Made by a program: the position numbers and the translations under genes
Origin: Cohnella abietis
GTDB taxonomy: Bacteria; Bacillota; Bacilli; Paenibacillales; Paenibacillaceae
Assembly: GCF_004295585.1 (NCBI RefSeq)
Contig: NZ_AP019400.1
Coordinates: 3,012,001 to 3,076,000, forward strand
DNA: 64,000 bases
Direction: 5' to 3'
The notes under the pieces: model-generated
Database searches by the model: none
The model's input: only the letters and a program-made list of their open reading frames with translations
Told to the model about the DNA's origin: nothing
In this document: positions 24,280-33,278 of the stretch, piece by piece
How the letters are laid out: the number at the start of each line of letters is the position of its first letter
Numbering within the stretch: the first letter of the stretch is position 1

Positions 24280-25578
24280 ATGATTAATCAAGATGAGGAA
24301 AGCTTATGGGCAAAAGGGCTGGAAATTGTCTGTAAGCTTGAAGAGAATGGTCATAAGGCCTATTTAGTCGGAGGCTGCGTCAGAGACCGGATGTTAGGTC
24401 GCAGCCTTAATGATATTGATATTGCCACATCGGGGAGGCCAGAGGATGTAATCTCGCTGTTCGAGAAAACTCTTCCTACAGGCTTAAAGCATGGGACAGT
24501 GACAGTGAGAGAAGACGGGCAATCATTCGAGGTTACAACCTTCAGGCAAGAGACTGGCTACTCGGATGGTCGTCGACCCGATGAAGTACTGTTTGTGCAA
24601 GATGTTAAAGAGGACTTAGCACGGCGCGACTTTACCTTTAATGCTATGGCTGTTGGGATGGACGGTGAGATCGTTGATCCCTTCGGAGGGCAAGATGCAT
24701 TGCGGGCGGGAGTCGTTGCTTGCGTAGGAGAAGCGTCCGAACGTTTCGGTGAGGACGCTTTACGCATGCTGCGAGCTATTCGTTTCGCTGCTGAATTTGA
24801 TTTTCTGCTACTGCCCGAAGTGTGGGCGGGTATTCTTAAACAGCGGTCCAAGCTTAAGCATGTCGCTATGGAACGTATTAGTAACGAATGGGACAAGATG
24901 ATGGCAGGCAGCGGTCCTGAGCAAGCATGTCATTACTTGTTTAAGAGTGGATTGCTTGCCCATGTGAAGGAAGAATTGCCTGAAGCTATCTTGAGCGCTG
25001 CAGAGCGTTATCGGTTTAACGAGCTAAGCTGGGAATGGGAAGCGTCTCTTTCGACCGTGGGGTCATTAAGCAACGACTTCTTGCAGCTTCCCTTAATTGC
25101 TGATGTGGACTTGCGTTGGGCTGCTTTGCTATCGGGAATGAGTGCGGATCAAGAAACGGGTATCGAATTCTGTCGCGCTTTACATTTAAGCAGTCGAAGG
25201 ACTACGAGAATAGCTGAAGTAGTGGGCTTCAATGAGAAGCTGAGCGCGTTTGAGGAGCATGAGCTCAGAGTAGGCTGGATTAAGCTGGCACTGGCATACG
25301 GTAGCTCCATCGCGGAGGACTGGTTAGTAATGAACGAAGCCTGCGAGGAGCCGTTATTTGAAGCGAGAGGCTGGTTAGAAGAGCTGCCGATCACATCAGT
25401 GTCTGAGCTGAAATTACGTGGTAATGAGCTTTCAAGCTTGCTAGGCAAATCCCCAGGCCCATGGATAACAACGTTGCTTCAGCAATTGTTGGAGGAAGTG
25501 GCGTTCGAGCGCGTGACCAATGAAAAGAAATCTCTTGTATCGGCTGCCAAATCATTGGTCGGAAATCTGAAATCGTAG
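24280..25578 (+). CDS. cca: CCA-adding tRNA nucleotidyltransferase
   Basis: 432 residues from ATG 24280, with GGAAGGTG about ten bases upstream; the TTG at 24226 overlaps bshA. Class II nucleotidyltransferase: GGCVRDRMLGRSLNDIDIATSG with the two catalytic aspartates, RRDFTFNAMA and EDALRMLRAIRFAAEF. Adds or repairs the tRNA 3' CCA end. The C-terminal body/tail domain is of normal length. Gene order bshA-cca-birA as in Bacillus. Confidence 0.94.
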   Translation: MINQDEESLWAKGLEIVCKLEENGHKAYLVGGCVRDRMLGRSLNDIDIATSGRPEDVISLFEKTLPTGLKHGTVTVREDGQSFEVTTFRQETGYSDGRRPDEVLFVQDVKEDLARRDFTFNAMAVGMDGEIVDPFGGQDALRAGVVACVGEASERFGEDALRMLRAIRFAAEFDFLLLPEVWAGILKQRSKLKHVAMERISNEWDKMMAGSGPEQACHYLFKSGLLAHVKEELPEAILSAAERYRFNELSWEWEASLSTVGSLSNDFLQLPLIADVDLRWAALLSGMSADQETGIEFCRALHLSSRRTTRIAEVVGFNEKLSAFEEHELRVGWIKLALAYGSSIAEDWLVMNEACEEPLFEARGWLEELPITSVSELKLRGNELSSLLGKSPGPWITTLLQQLLEEVAFERVTNEKKSLVSAAKSLVGNLKS

Positions 25579-25587
25579 GTGAACAAG

Positions 25588-26556
25588 ATGAGCAAGGACA
25601 ACTTATTAAATCTATTGGAAGCCGAAGCGGGTAAATATGTCTCGGGTGAGGAGATAAGCCAGAAGCTACAGGTAAGCCGGACAGCTGTCTGGAAAAAAAT
25701 TCGGAAGCTGACATCGGAAGGTTACATTATCGAAGCCGTGCCGCGTTTGGGCTATCGATTATCGGGTAAGCCTTCCCACCTTTCTGTTCATGAGCTTCTT
25801 CCTAAGCTAAACACGAAGAGCTTCGGACGGGCTCTGCATCTCCTTGACGTTGTCCCCTCCACTCAGGATGAAGTACGTCGGTTGGCAGATCAGGGTGCTG
25901 CTGAAGGGACATTGGTTATCGCTGAGCAGCAGACCAAGGGTCGAGGCAGAATGGGACGGTCATGGGCCTCTCCAAAAGGAAAAGGAATATGGATGAGTCT
26001 ACTCCTTCGCCCGCCTGTGCCTCTTCCGTTAACTCCGCAGCTAACTCTTCTTGCTGCTGTTGCGCTAAGCCGTGGTATATCTCGCCTTGTGCCAATTACA
26101 ATTGGAATCAAGTGGCCGAACGATTTGCTTGTGAATGGTAAGAAAATTAGCGGCATTTTATTGGAATCCGCTGCGGAAGATGAAAGATTGCGCTATGTTA
26201 TTGTTGGGATGGGCATATCGGTTAACCTTGATCCTGAGGATTACCCGGAAGAGCTGCTAGAGAAAGCAATCTCGTTGAAAATGGCATCAGGTGCTGTAAT
26301 AGATCGTAGTGAGCTCATCGCTGTTATACTCGAAGAATTCGAACGATTATATGCGCTCTATTTGGAACAAGGCTTTGCTCCTATCCGATCATTATGGGAA
26401 GCCCATTCCGTTACACTGAATAATCACACCGTATTAAATACTCCCCAAGGTCAGGTTCAAGGAATCCCGCGAGAGCTTGATGATATGGGCGGTTTGCGCA
26501 TAGAGCTTGAGGATGGAAGCTTCAAAACGATCTATTCGGCTGTGATCGATTCATAG
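25588..26556 (+). CDS. birA: Bifunctional biotin-protein ligase / biotin operon repressor
   Basis: 322 residues from ATG 25588, five bases after AGGTGA; the GTG at 25579 lies inside the site. N-terminal winged helix (LNLLEAEAGKYVSGEEISQKLQVSRTAVWKKIRKL in part, residues 6-40), so it should also bind DNA. Ligase core: DVVPSTQDE, TKGRGRMGRSWASPKGKGIWMSLLLRP (biotinyl-AMP loop) and IGIKWPNDLLVNGKKISGILLE. C-terminal SH3-like cap. Attaches biotin to carboxylases. Confidence 0.94.
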   Translation: MSKDNLLNLLEAEAGKYVSGEEISQKLQVSRTAVWKKIRKLTSEGYIIEAVPRLGYRLSGKPSHLSVHELLPKLNTKSFGRALHLLDVVPSTQDEVRRLADQGAAEGTLVIAEQQTKGRGRMGRSWASPKGKGIWMSLLLRPPVPLPLTPQLTLLAAVALSRGISRLVPITIGIKWPNDLLVNGKKISGILLESAAEDERLRYVIVGMGISVNLDPEDYPEELLEKAISLKMASGAVIDRSELIAVILEEFERLYALYLEQGFAPIRSLWEAHSVTLNNHTVLNTPQGQVQGIPRELDDMGGLRIELEDGSFKTIYSAVIDS

Positions 26557-26582
26557 ACGTTGTTCGGAGTTTCTGTTATAAT
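26554..26582 (+). promoter_or_regulatory. Extended -10 promoter for the pan operon
   Basis: TAGACG (26554-26559), 17-base spacer, TATAAT (26577-26582) preceded by TGT, giving a perfect -10 with an extended TGn element. Start of a leader of about 245 bases before panB. Confidence 0.75.
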
Positions 26583-26589
26583 TTGTTGA

Positions 26590-26800
26590 CAAGGTGGTAT
26601 CGCTATTCGTAGCGAACTGCACTTGCCAGCAATGAAATGTTAGCGAATGAAAAGCAGTAAAGAAAGCAACAGTAATCCAATACCGTCAATGATTCGCGGC
26701 GGATTCTGCTCTGAGCCGAAAGGACCGAGACAGAAGGACGTGAAGGACGTTCTATGTTGAATGGCAACCTTTTTTGCTCATGGGCAAAATGGGTTTTTTT
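26590..26800 (+). promoter_or_regulatory. Structured panB leader with terminator (attenuator candidate, compare pan RNA motif)
   Basis: Between the promoter and panB are a UUCG-loop hairpin CGCTA-TTCG-TAGCG (26601-26614), a bulged hairpin TTCTG-CTC..CC-GAAA-GG..GAG-CAGAA (26704-26735) and an intrinsic terminator: AACCTTTTTTGC (26766-26777) with GCAAAATGGGTT (26784-26795, one mismatch, one G-U) followed by seven T (26794-26800). The terminator ends 36 bases before the panB ATG and must be read through for expression. A bulged hairpin RNA called the pan motif is known upstream of panB in several phyla; whether 26704-26735 fits its consensus needs a covariance search. Confidence 0.6.
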
Positions 26801-26835
26801 GTTGTTATATCCTGTAATCAGTAGGAGGATATTCC

Positions 26836-27699
26836 ATGAAACAAGCATTGACTCTCCCACGTTTTAAAGCCATGAAGAGCCAGAATAAGCCGATTGTTAT
26901 GCTGACAGCTTACGATTACCCCTCAGCTATGCTGTCGGAGGAAGCTGGAGTAGACGTTATTCTCGTTGGTGATTCTTTAGGCAATGTGGTACTCGGATAC
27001 GACACGACGGTTCCTGTAACGTTAGAAGATATGATTTATCATACTCGTGCTGTAGTGCGTGGCGCACCTGGCACAATGATTGTGACGGACATGCCCTTCG
27101 CAACCTATCGGCTTGGTCCGGAAGCAACGCTCCGCAATGCAGCTAGAATTATGCAGGAGGGCGGTGCCCACGCGGTAAAGCTAGAGGGTGGCGCTGAGCT
27201 AGCTGATGAAATTAGATTGTTGACCTCAGCAGGTATTCCCGTTATTGGACATATTGGACTTACTCCGCAGTCTGTTCATCAGATTGGGGGGTACAGGGTT
27301 CAAGGTAAAACCTCCTCAGAGGCCGAGAAGCTATTGTCAGACGCTAAGGCGTTAGAGCAGGCTGGTGCATTCGGTGTTGTTCTTGAGCTCGTTACAGAGG
27401 AGCTGGCGGCTGCTGTGACGCATTCGATTAGTATCCCTACAATTGGAATTGGTGCAGGTCGCGGCTGTGACGGTCAAGTGCTCGTATACCATGATATACT
27501 TCGTTATGGCTCTGGCATCCGGGATAAGAAAATGGTTAAAAGCTACGCGAATATTGGGGATACGATTCGGAGTGCAATTACGGAGTATGTGGATGAGGTA
27601 AGGACAAAAGCTTTCCCAGAGGAGAAGCACTCGTTCCCTCTAGAGCAATCATCTAACCAGAGCATTTCATCTAAGCTGTACGGAGGAGAAGGGAAATGA
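26836..27699 (+). CDS. panB: 3-methyl-2-oxobutanoate hydroxymethyltransferase (ketopantoate)
   Basis: 287 residues. First step of pantothenate synthesis, using 5,10-methylene-tetrahydrofolate. Motifs: MLTAYDYPSAML, VGDSLGNVVLGYDTTVPVTLEDM with the metal-binding aspartate, AHAVKLEGG, GHIGLTPQSVHQIGG, GIGAGRGCDGQVLVYHD. AGGAGG nine bases upstream. The stop overlaps panC (ATGA). Confidence 0.96.
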   Translation: MKQALTLPRFKAMKSQNKPIVMLTAYDYPSAMLSEEAGVDVILVGDSLGNVVLGYDTTVPVTLEDMIYHTRAVVRGAPGTMIVTDMPFATYRLGPEATLRNAARIMQEGGAHAVKLEGGAELADEIRLLTSAGIPVIGHIGLTPQSVHQIGGYRVQGKTSSEAEKLLSDAKALEQAGAFGVVLELVTEELAAAVTHSISIPTIGIGAGRGCDGQVLVYHDILRYGSGIRDKKMVKSYANIGDTIRSAITEYVDEVRTKAFPEEKHSFPLEQSSNQSISSKLYGGEGK

Positions 27700-28604
27700 C
27701 ACCTAAGATTATCCGAACGATTGTCGAATTGCGGCAAGCGATTGCCGAATTCAGGAAGCTTAGCGAAGATAATCGATCGGTAGGATTCGTTCCAACGATG
27801 GGCTACCTACATGAAGGGCATGCCAGCCTTTTACGTCAGTCTGCTTCTGATAATGGTCTAACCGTGCTAAGTATTTTCGTTAATCCGCTACAATTTGGAC
27901 CTAATGAAGATTTGGATAAATATCCTCGAGATGAGGAGCGGGACATTAAGGTTGCTGCTACAGCTGGCACGAATATCATATTTATTCCTGCTTTAAGTGA
28001 AATGTATCCAAACCAAGCATTAACACATATTAGCGTCAGCGAAATTACCGAGAGGTTATGCGGTGCAAGCCGACCGGGTCACTTCGATGGTGTAGCTATA
28101 GTTGTTACCAAGCTATTTAACATCGTGCAGCCTGACCGTGCTTATTTCGGTTTGAAGGATGCCCAGCAGCTTGCTGTTATTTCTCAGATGACGCAAGACC
28201 TTAATATACCAGTAGAAATTGTTCCATGTCCGATTTTACGTGAAGAGGATGGGCTGGCTCTCAGCTCCCGTAACGTATATCTTGATGAGGACCAAAGAAG
28301 CCAAGCACTTATTTTATCTCAATCACTTTCTGCTTCGACAGATTGGATTCAGGCAGGAATTTCTGCGTCTGAGCTAATTGCGAAACTTAAGGCTGAAATT
28401 AGCAAAGCGCCGCTCGCTAAGATTGATTATGTGGATGTTCTCACGTATCCTAATTTGAGTCAGCTTAATAAAGATCGACCACTTAATGAAAATAACAATG
28501 ATTTGTTGATTGCTGTAGCTGTATATTTCGGTAAAACTCGTCTTATCGATAATAGGCTGCTAAATCCAGTGGAGGTAGGTGAAGGTTTATGTTTCGCCAA
28601 ATGA
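27696..28604 (+). CDS. panC: Pantothenate synthetase (pantoate-beta-alanine ligase)
   Basis: 302 residues. ATP-dependent ligase of the cytidylyltransferase fold: [15 protein letters not shown] (HIGH-like), [39 protein letters not shown], and [10 protein letters not shown] (KMSKS-like). Joins pantoate and beta-alanine. Translationally coupled to panB and overlapping the start of panD by 16 bases. Confidence 0.96.
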   Translation: MTPKIIRTIVELRQAIAEFRKLSEDNRSVGFVPTMGYLHEGHASLLRQSASDNGLTVLSIFVNPLQFGPNEDLDKYPRDEERDIKVAATAGTNIIFIPALSEMYPNQALTHISVSEITERLCGASRPGHFDGVAIVVTKLFNIVQPDRAYFGLKDAQQLAVISQMTQDLNIPVEIVPCPILREEDGLALSSRNVYLDEDQRSQALILSQSLSASTDWIQAGISASELIAKLKAEISKAPLAKIDYVDVLTYPNLSQLNKDRPLNENNNDLLIAVAVYFGKTRLIDNRLLNPVEVGEGLCFAK

Positions 28605-28972
28605 TGAAATCCAAAATACACCGTGCAACAGTGACGGAAGCGAATTTGAATTATGTCGGAAGTGTAACGATTGACCAGGACTTGCTTGAACTGGTTGATA
28701 TTTTACCTGATGAGAAGGTTCAGATCGTTAATAATAATAATGGGGCCCGTTTTGAAACCTATGCAATACCAGGGCCAAGAGGGTCTGGTGTCATTTGCCT
28801 AAACGGTGCAGCAGCCAGACTTGTGCAGCCGGGAGATCAGGTCATTATTATCAATTATGGTTTATTTTCTGACGAAGAAGCTCGCCAGCATCACCCGAAG
28901 GTTGCAATCATGGATGAAAATAATCATGTTGTTAAATTATTGGCGGAAGAGCCGCATTCGACCGTTTTGTAA
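28589..28972 (+). CDS. panD: Aspartate 1-decarboxylase precursor
   Basis: 127 residues. Makes beta-alanine for PanC. The Gly24-Ser25 self-cleavage site that yields the pyruvoyl group is in NLNYVGS. I keep the ATG at 28589, inside panC, because family members begin with the same [19 protein letters not shown] pattern; an ATG at 28601 would drop it. [12 protein letters not shown] and [11 protein letters not shown] are further family blocks. Last gene of panBCD. Confidence 0.95.
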   Translation: MFRQMMKSKIHRATVTEANLNYVGSVTIDQDLLELVDILPDEKVQIVNNNNGARFETYAIPGPRGSGVICLNGAAARLVQPGDQVIIINYGLFSDEEARQHHPKVAIMDENNHVVKLLAEEPHSTVL

Positions 28973-29041
28973 TACGTATGAAACACCTCCTTGGAACGCA
29001 GAATGAGCAGTACAGTTTCACTTGCGACAAGGGGGGACAAT

Positions 29042-29683
29042 ATGATTCGACAATTGTTTGCGACAATGAATGATGTATTAGATGATCTTATACTCCGATT
29101 TCCGACCTCTTCCGGTGATGAAAAAAAGATGCTACAGCAGCAATGGGACATGCTCAAAACGCTAAGTGATGATATTATTGAGTCATGGCTACAGTTTGAA
29201 GACAAGATGGGGATGTTTAGGGATCTTCAGCAGCAGCCTGCCGTGACCGAGGCTAAAGCGCCACAGAAGCTTGTAGGCTCATTTATTAAAGGACAAGGTT
29301 ACTTTAAGCTGCAGATGTTTAAGCAGGCTTCTGAGCAATTAGAGGAAGCGGTAGCCGAATATCCTGAATTTACTTGCGTACGATTATTTCTTGGGATGTC
29401 TCGGATGCATATGAGACAATGGAATGAAGCGCAAAGGCATTTCCAATTAATTGTGTCCACATCGGAAGAGACCAGACTACAAGCGATCGCTTATAATGCA
29501 TTAGGCTGCATTCAAGCTATTTATGCCCATATTGATCAAGCTCAGCATTATTTTCTCAAAGCGTTGGAAGTCGATCCCTCCTTCACTGATCCTCAGTTGA
29601 ATTTGGAATCGATCCAGCAGGGAAGTGGACAGCTGCAGCTTCAATTCGGAAGTGCTGAGCTGCAAAGCTTAGTTCAGGTCTAG
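29042..29683 (+). CDS. Tetratricopeptide-like protein
   Basis: 213 residues from ATG 29042, six bases after GGGGGG; earlier in-frame ATG 29003 and TTG 28991 have no site. N-terminal helical part (MIRQLFATMNDVLDDLI to about residue 60), then TPR-like repeats: GYFKLQMFKQASEQLEEAVAEYP, RLFLGMSRMHMRQWNEAQRHFQLIV, YNALGCIQAIYAHIDQAQHYFLKALEVDPSF (about 85-185). Acts as a protein-binding scaffold; partner unknown. Lies between panD and dinG, an extra gene relative to Bacillus. Confidence 0.75.
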   Translation: MIRQLFATMNDVLDDLILRFPTSSGDEKKMLQQQWDMLKTLSDDIIESWLQFEDKMGMFRDLQQQPAVTEAKAPQKLVGSFIKGQGYFKLQMFKQASEQLEEAVAEYPEFTCVRLFLGMSRMHMRQWNEAQRHFQLIVSTSEETRLQAIAYNALGCIQAIYAHIDQAQHYFLKALEVDPSFTDPQLNLESIQQGSGQLQLQFGSAELQSLVQV

Positions 29684-29736
29684 ATATCGCCCGTTATATA
29701 TACGGTTCTGGTTGCCGGAAGGAAAGGAAGTCAGCA

Positions 29737-32625
29737 ATGAAATTTGCCGTGCTCGATTTTGAAACAACGGGCATGTCGTCCGATAAAGATGAAATTATAC
29801 AAACGGGGCTCGCGCTAATTGATGAGGCGGGTACCGTTTGTTCAACGTATGCTAGCTATGTGCGTCCAAGCAGGCCGGTACCGCCTGAGATAACGCGTTT
29901 AACGGGGATCACCAATGAGGATGTCATCAATGCTAATGAGCTTGAAGATATGCTTAATGAGGTTGTCCCTTTCCTTCAGGATGCTGTACTTGTAGGGCAC
30001 AACGTAGAGTTCGATGCTTCCTTCTTGCAAGCCGCCCTAGATCGGAGCGGCTATTTGCCATTCGCAGGACGAATGATTGATACAGTGGAGCTTACTCGCC
30101 TTCTGTATCCCACCCAGCCATCTTATTCATTATCATCACTTACACAAACCCTTAATATTAGTCATGATCGCCCTCATCAGGCTGACAGTGATGCTGTTGC
30201 AACCGCAGAGCTATTCCTGCTGTGCTTGAACAAGCTCAGGACGTTGCCATTATTTACTTTGCAGCGGCTTAGAGCTATGTTCGATCAGGAAAGCAATGAT
30301 CTAGGCTGGCTAATTGCTGACGTAGCTGTTTGGCGTGAAACGCAGCCATTCATTCAAGAGGAAGGGGTTCATCACTTCCGTCAATTCGCGATGAATGTGG
30401 GCGACTGGAGCGAGGATGCACTTACAAATCGGAGCGAAGATACAACGGATGCATCTAAGCTGTTGAAGGATATGTCATTCGACGAATATCTAGCTATCGT
30501 TCAGAATAATCTCAAGCAGCTGTTTCCCGGATATGAATCAAGGGAAGGTCAGGAGATTATGTTCCAGGAGGTTGTTGGAGCATTAGAGCAGGACTCTCAT
30601 TTATTGGTGGAAGCGGGAACAGGAACGGGGAAATCACTAGGCTATTTGTTGCCTTCACTATATTATGGGTTAAAGGAAGACAAAAAAGTCGTAGTCACTA
30701 CTCATACAATTCAGCTTCAGGAGCAGCTTCGTGAACGAGATTTGCCTTTGCTTCAGCAGGTTCTTCCTATGCCTTTTCGCGCAGCGGTATTCAAGGGTCG
30801 TAGTAACTACTTATGCTTGAGGAAATTTGAGAGCCGTCAGCAAATTCCAGAGCATGCACTAGGTCGCGAGGATGCCATTACTCGAGGGGGAATGACGGTA
30901 TGGCTTGGAGAAACGGAAAGAGGGGAATCTGAAGAGCTCAATATCGGTACTCGGAACAAGGAGGAATGGGATGCAGTATCCAGTGATGCAGCATCTTGTC
31001 TGAATCGTGCCTGTCCTTGGTTCCGTCGCTGCTTCTATCATCGAGCACGGAACGAAGCCGGTAAAGCAGATCTTATTATTACGAATCATGCTCTGGTGTT
31101 CACTGACATACGCGCTGAGCATCGGCTTTTACCCGCATATGATAGACTGATTGTAGATGAAGCGCATCATCTGGAAGAGGTTGCAAGCCATCATCTCGGA
31201 CAGAAAACAGGGCATTCAACGCTAGCTATTCCTCTTCAACGTATCTGGAAAGATGCACGTACTGGTTTATTGCCTCAGTTAATTAGCACTGTTTCATCAT
31301 TAGGAACGGGCAATTCATCGGCTTGGACAGAAAAGCTAGAGGTAATCGTGCCCAAAATTCATGAAATACGTGATGCATGGGAGCGATGGATGGATGCTTT
31401 GTTTAATTTGCTCGCTAGTCAGGCCTCTACAGATGAAACAGGCAATTATACCTATAGGCTGAAGCCATCGGAGCTGCCTTCACAGTGGGAGAGCTTGTCC
31501 GTAGATGGGAACAATGTGATCCAGCTACTTTCCGATTTTATCCGGCCTCTAGAGAAATTAACGATTGAAATTCGGGAAGATGCGGATGAGCTTAGCTTGC
31601 AAGGGATGCTAACCGACCTAAGCGGAGTGCTGAAAGACTTGGCCAATGTGCGAGCAGATACACAATCTTTTGTCTCGCTTGGCAAGCCTGAGTTCGTTTA
31701 TTGGGTAGAGGGGCATTCTCAGTATCGCGGGAGATCGGTATGGATATATGGAGTGCCAGCGGATGTAAGCGTGCTCCTTAAAGAAGGTGTATTCGATCGC
31801 AAAGCAAGCGTCATTATGACATCAGCTACACTTACGATTGATAAGTCTTTCCGTTACGTCACTGAGCAGCTTGGGCTAGATGCGGCTGAGAAGGATGGGA
31901 GATTAAAGACGGCATTACTTCCATCCCCTTTCAAATATCGCGAGCAGGCGTTAGTTCTTATCCCTAGAGATTTTCCTGCGATTAAAGGACGCGATGGAGA
32001 AACAACCTTCATCAATGCGTTAGTCGATTCGCTTCAGGAAATGGCCCGAACAGTGGGAGGGCGTATGCTTGTGCTCTTTACCTCCCATCGTATGCTTAAA
32101 ACCGTGTATGGGCCTCTGAAGGAGCGACTAGAGTCAAGCGGGATTCAAGTGTTAGGACAAGGAATGGACAGTGGCAGCCGTAGCCGCTTGACACAGCAAT
32201 TCATTAAGCAGCCAGCATCGGTGTTGCTAGGAACGAGTAGCTTCTGGGAAGGAATTGATTTGCCAGGAGATGCGCTGACTTGTCTTGCAATTGTCCGCTT
32301 GCCCTTCCAGCCTCCGAACCACCCGGTCGCAGAAGCCAAATCAGAGAAGCTCCAAGCTGAGAATAAAAATCCTTTCATGAAGCTATCACTTCCTCAGGCA
32401 GTTATACGCTTTAAGCAAGGCTTTGGCCGACTAGTAAGAACGGCTTCTGATAAAGGCATCGTCATATTATATGATACAAGAGTAATAGAAACGAATTACG
32501 GTAAATATTTCTTGTATTCCTTACCTGGTCCCAAGATGGAACATTTGCCGACAGCGGCGATGGCTGCCCGTGTAAGCTCATGGCTTAATCCGATTGTCGA
32601 TGGTGAAGAGGGAGAGTTGTCATGA
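29737..32625 (+). CDS. dinG: DinG-family helicase with N-terminal DEDDh exonuclease
   Basis: 962 residues. Residues 1-160 are a DnaQ-like 3'-5' exonuclease (LDFETTG, HNVEFDASFL, HQADSDA). Residues 250-950 are an XPD/DinG superfamily 2 helicase: Walker A EAGTGTGKS (K299), VVVTTHTIQLQEQL, DEAH at 474-477, TSATL, and SFWEGIDLPGDALTCLAIVRLPF, then QGFGRLVR. Between Walker A and DEAH are four cysteines, C360, C421, C426 and C432; C-x4-C-x5-C matches the 4Fe-4S pattern of Escherichia coli DinG. Gram-positive relatives are often described as lacking the cluster while having the exonuclease, so this protein seems to have both. Overlaps rex by ATGA. Confidence 0.93.
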   Translation: MKFAVLDFETTGMSSDKDEIIQTGLALIDEAGTVCSTYASYVRPSRPVPPEITRLTGITNEDVINANELEDMLNEVVPFLQDAVLVGHNVEFDASFLQAALDRSGYLPFAGRMIDTVELTRLLYPTQPSYSLSSLTQTLNISHDRPHQADSDAVATAELFLLCLNKLRTLPLFTLQRLRAMFDQESNDLGWLIADVAVWRETQPFIQEEGVHHFRQFAMNVGDWSEDALTNRSEDTTDASKLLKDMSFDEYLAIVQNNLKQLFPGYESREGQEIMFQEVVGALEQDSHLLVEAGTGTGKSLGYLLPSLYYGLKEDKKVVVTTHTIQLQEQLRERDLPLLQQVLPMPFRAAVFKGRSNYLCLRKFESRQQIPEHALGREDAITRGGMTVWLGETERGESEELNIGTRNKEEWDAVSSDAASCLNRACPWFRRCFYHRARNEAGKADLIITNHALVFTDIRAEHRLLPAYDRLIVDEAHHLEEVASHHLGQKTGHSTLAIPLQRIWKDARTGLLPQLISTVSSLGTGNSSAWTEKLEVIVPKIHEIRDAWERWMDALFNLLASQASTDETGNYTYRLKPSELPSQWESLSVDGNNVIQLLSDFIRPLEKLTIEIREDADELSLQGMLTDLSGVLKDLANVRADTQSFVSLGKPEFVYWVEGHSQYRGRSVWIYGVPADVSVLLKEGVFDRKASVIMTSATLTIDKSFRYVTEQLGLDAAEKDGRLKTALLPSPFKYREQALVLIPRDFPAIKGRDGETTFINALVDSLQEMARTVGGRMLVLFTSHRMLKTVYGPLKERLESSGIQVLGQGMDSGSRSRLTQQFIKQPASVLLGTSSFWEGIDLPGDALTCLAIVRLPFQPPNHPVAEAKSEKLQAENKNPFMKLSLPQAVIRFKQGFGRLVRTASDKGIVILYDTRVIETNYGKYFLYSLPGPKMEHLPTAAMAARVSSWLNPIVDGEEGELS

Positions 32626-33278
32626 AACCGAACAAAATATCCGAGGCAGTCGTAAGACGACTTCCTGTCTATCTAAGATTTCTTAACGAGCTGAGTGCTA
32701 GTCGCATCCAGACAGTATCCTCGCAGGATTTGGGGGAGAAGCTTGATCTAAATCCTGCACAAATACGTAAGGACTTAGCCTACTTTGGAGAGTTCGGACG
32801 CAAAGGCGTTGGCTACAATGTCGATTATTTAATAGAAAAGATTCGCCAAATTCTTAAGCTAGACAAAATGATGCATGTTGCTTTGGTGGGGACAGGTAAT
32901 TTGGGTCGTGCATTGTGCAACTATAATATGTACATTAAAGATAATATGAAAATTGTATCTGTTTTTGATGCTGATGAGAGCAAGAAGGGAACACTTATCA
33001 ATCAATTAACCGTGCAGCCTATGCAGGAGCTATCGGCTGCAGTTAAACAACATGATATATCAGTTGGCATCATAACGGTTCCTTCTGCAGAGGCTCAGAA
33101 TGTAGCCGATCAATTCGTGGCAGCGGGTATCCGAGGGATACTGAACTTCGCTCCAGTCGTTCTGAAGTCAATTCCTGGAGTGAGAATTCACCATGCTGAT
33201 TTTACTGCAGAGCTACTTAGCTTGGCTTATTATATGGATCATATTAATGGTTCTTTGAATGGAGAGGAAAGCCAATGA
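32622..33278 (+). CDS. rex: Redox-sensing transcriptional repressor Rex
   Basis: 218 residues. N-terminal winged helix (KISEAVVRRLPVYLRFL and LGEKLDLNPAQIRKDLAYFGEFGRKGVGYNV in part) and a Rossmann domain with VALVGTGNLGRAL (about 88-100) that binds NADH/NAD. Represses fermentation and anaerobic respiration genes when NADH is low. Coupled by ATGA overlap both to dinG and to the following deaminase gene, an operon arrangement unrelated to its role. Confidence 0.95.
   Translation: MKPNKISEAVVRRLPVYLRFLNELSASRIQTVSSQDLGEKLDLNPAQIRKDLAYFGEFGRKGVGYNVDYLIEKIRQILKLDKMMHVALVGTGNLGRALCNYNMYIKDNMKIVSVFDADESKKGTLINQLTVQPMQELSAAVKQHDISVGIITVPSAEAQNVADQFVAAGIRGILNFAPVVLKSIPGVRIHHADFTAELLSLAYYMDHINGSLNGEESQ

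Noticed and set aside
26689..26698. Tetrahydrofolate riboswitch in the panB leader
   Set aside because: ATGATTCGCG resembles part of the THF aptamer, and PanB uses methylene-THF, but the matching 3' half of the aptamer is absent.
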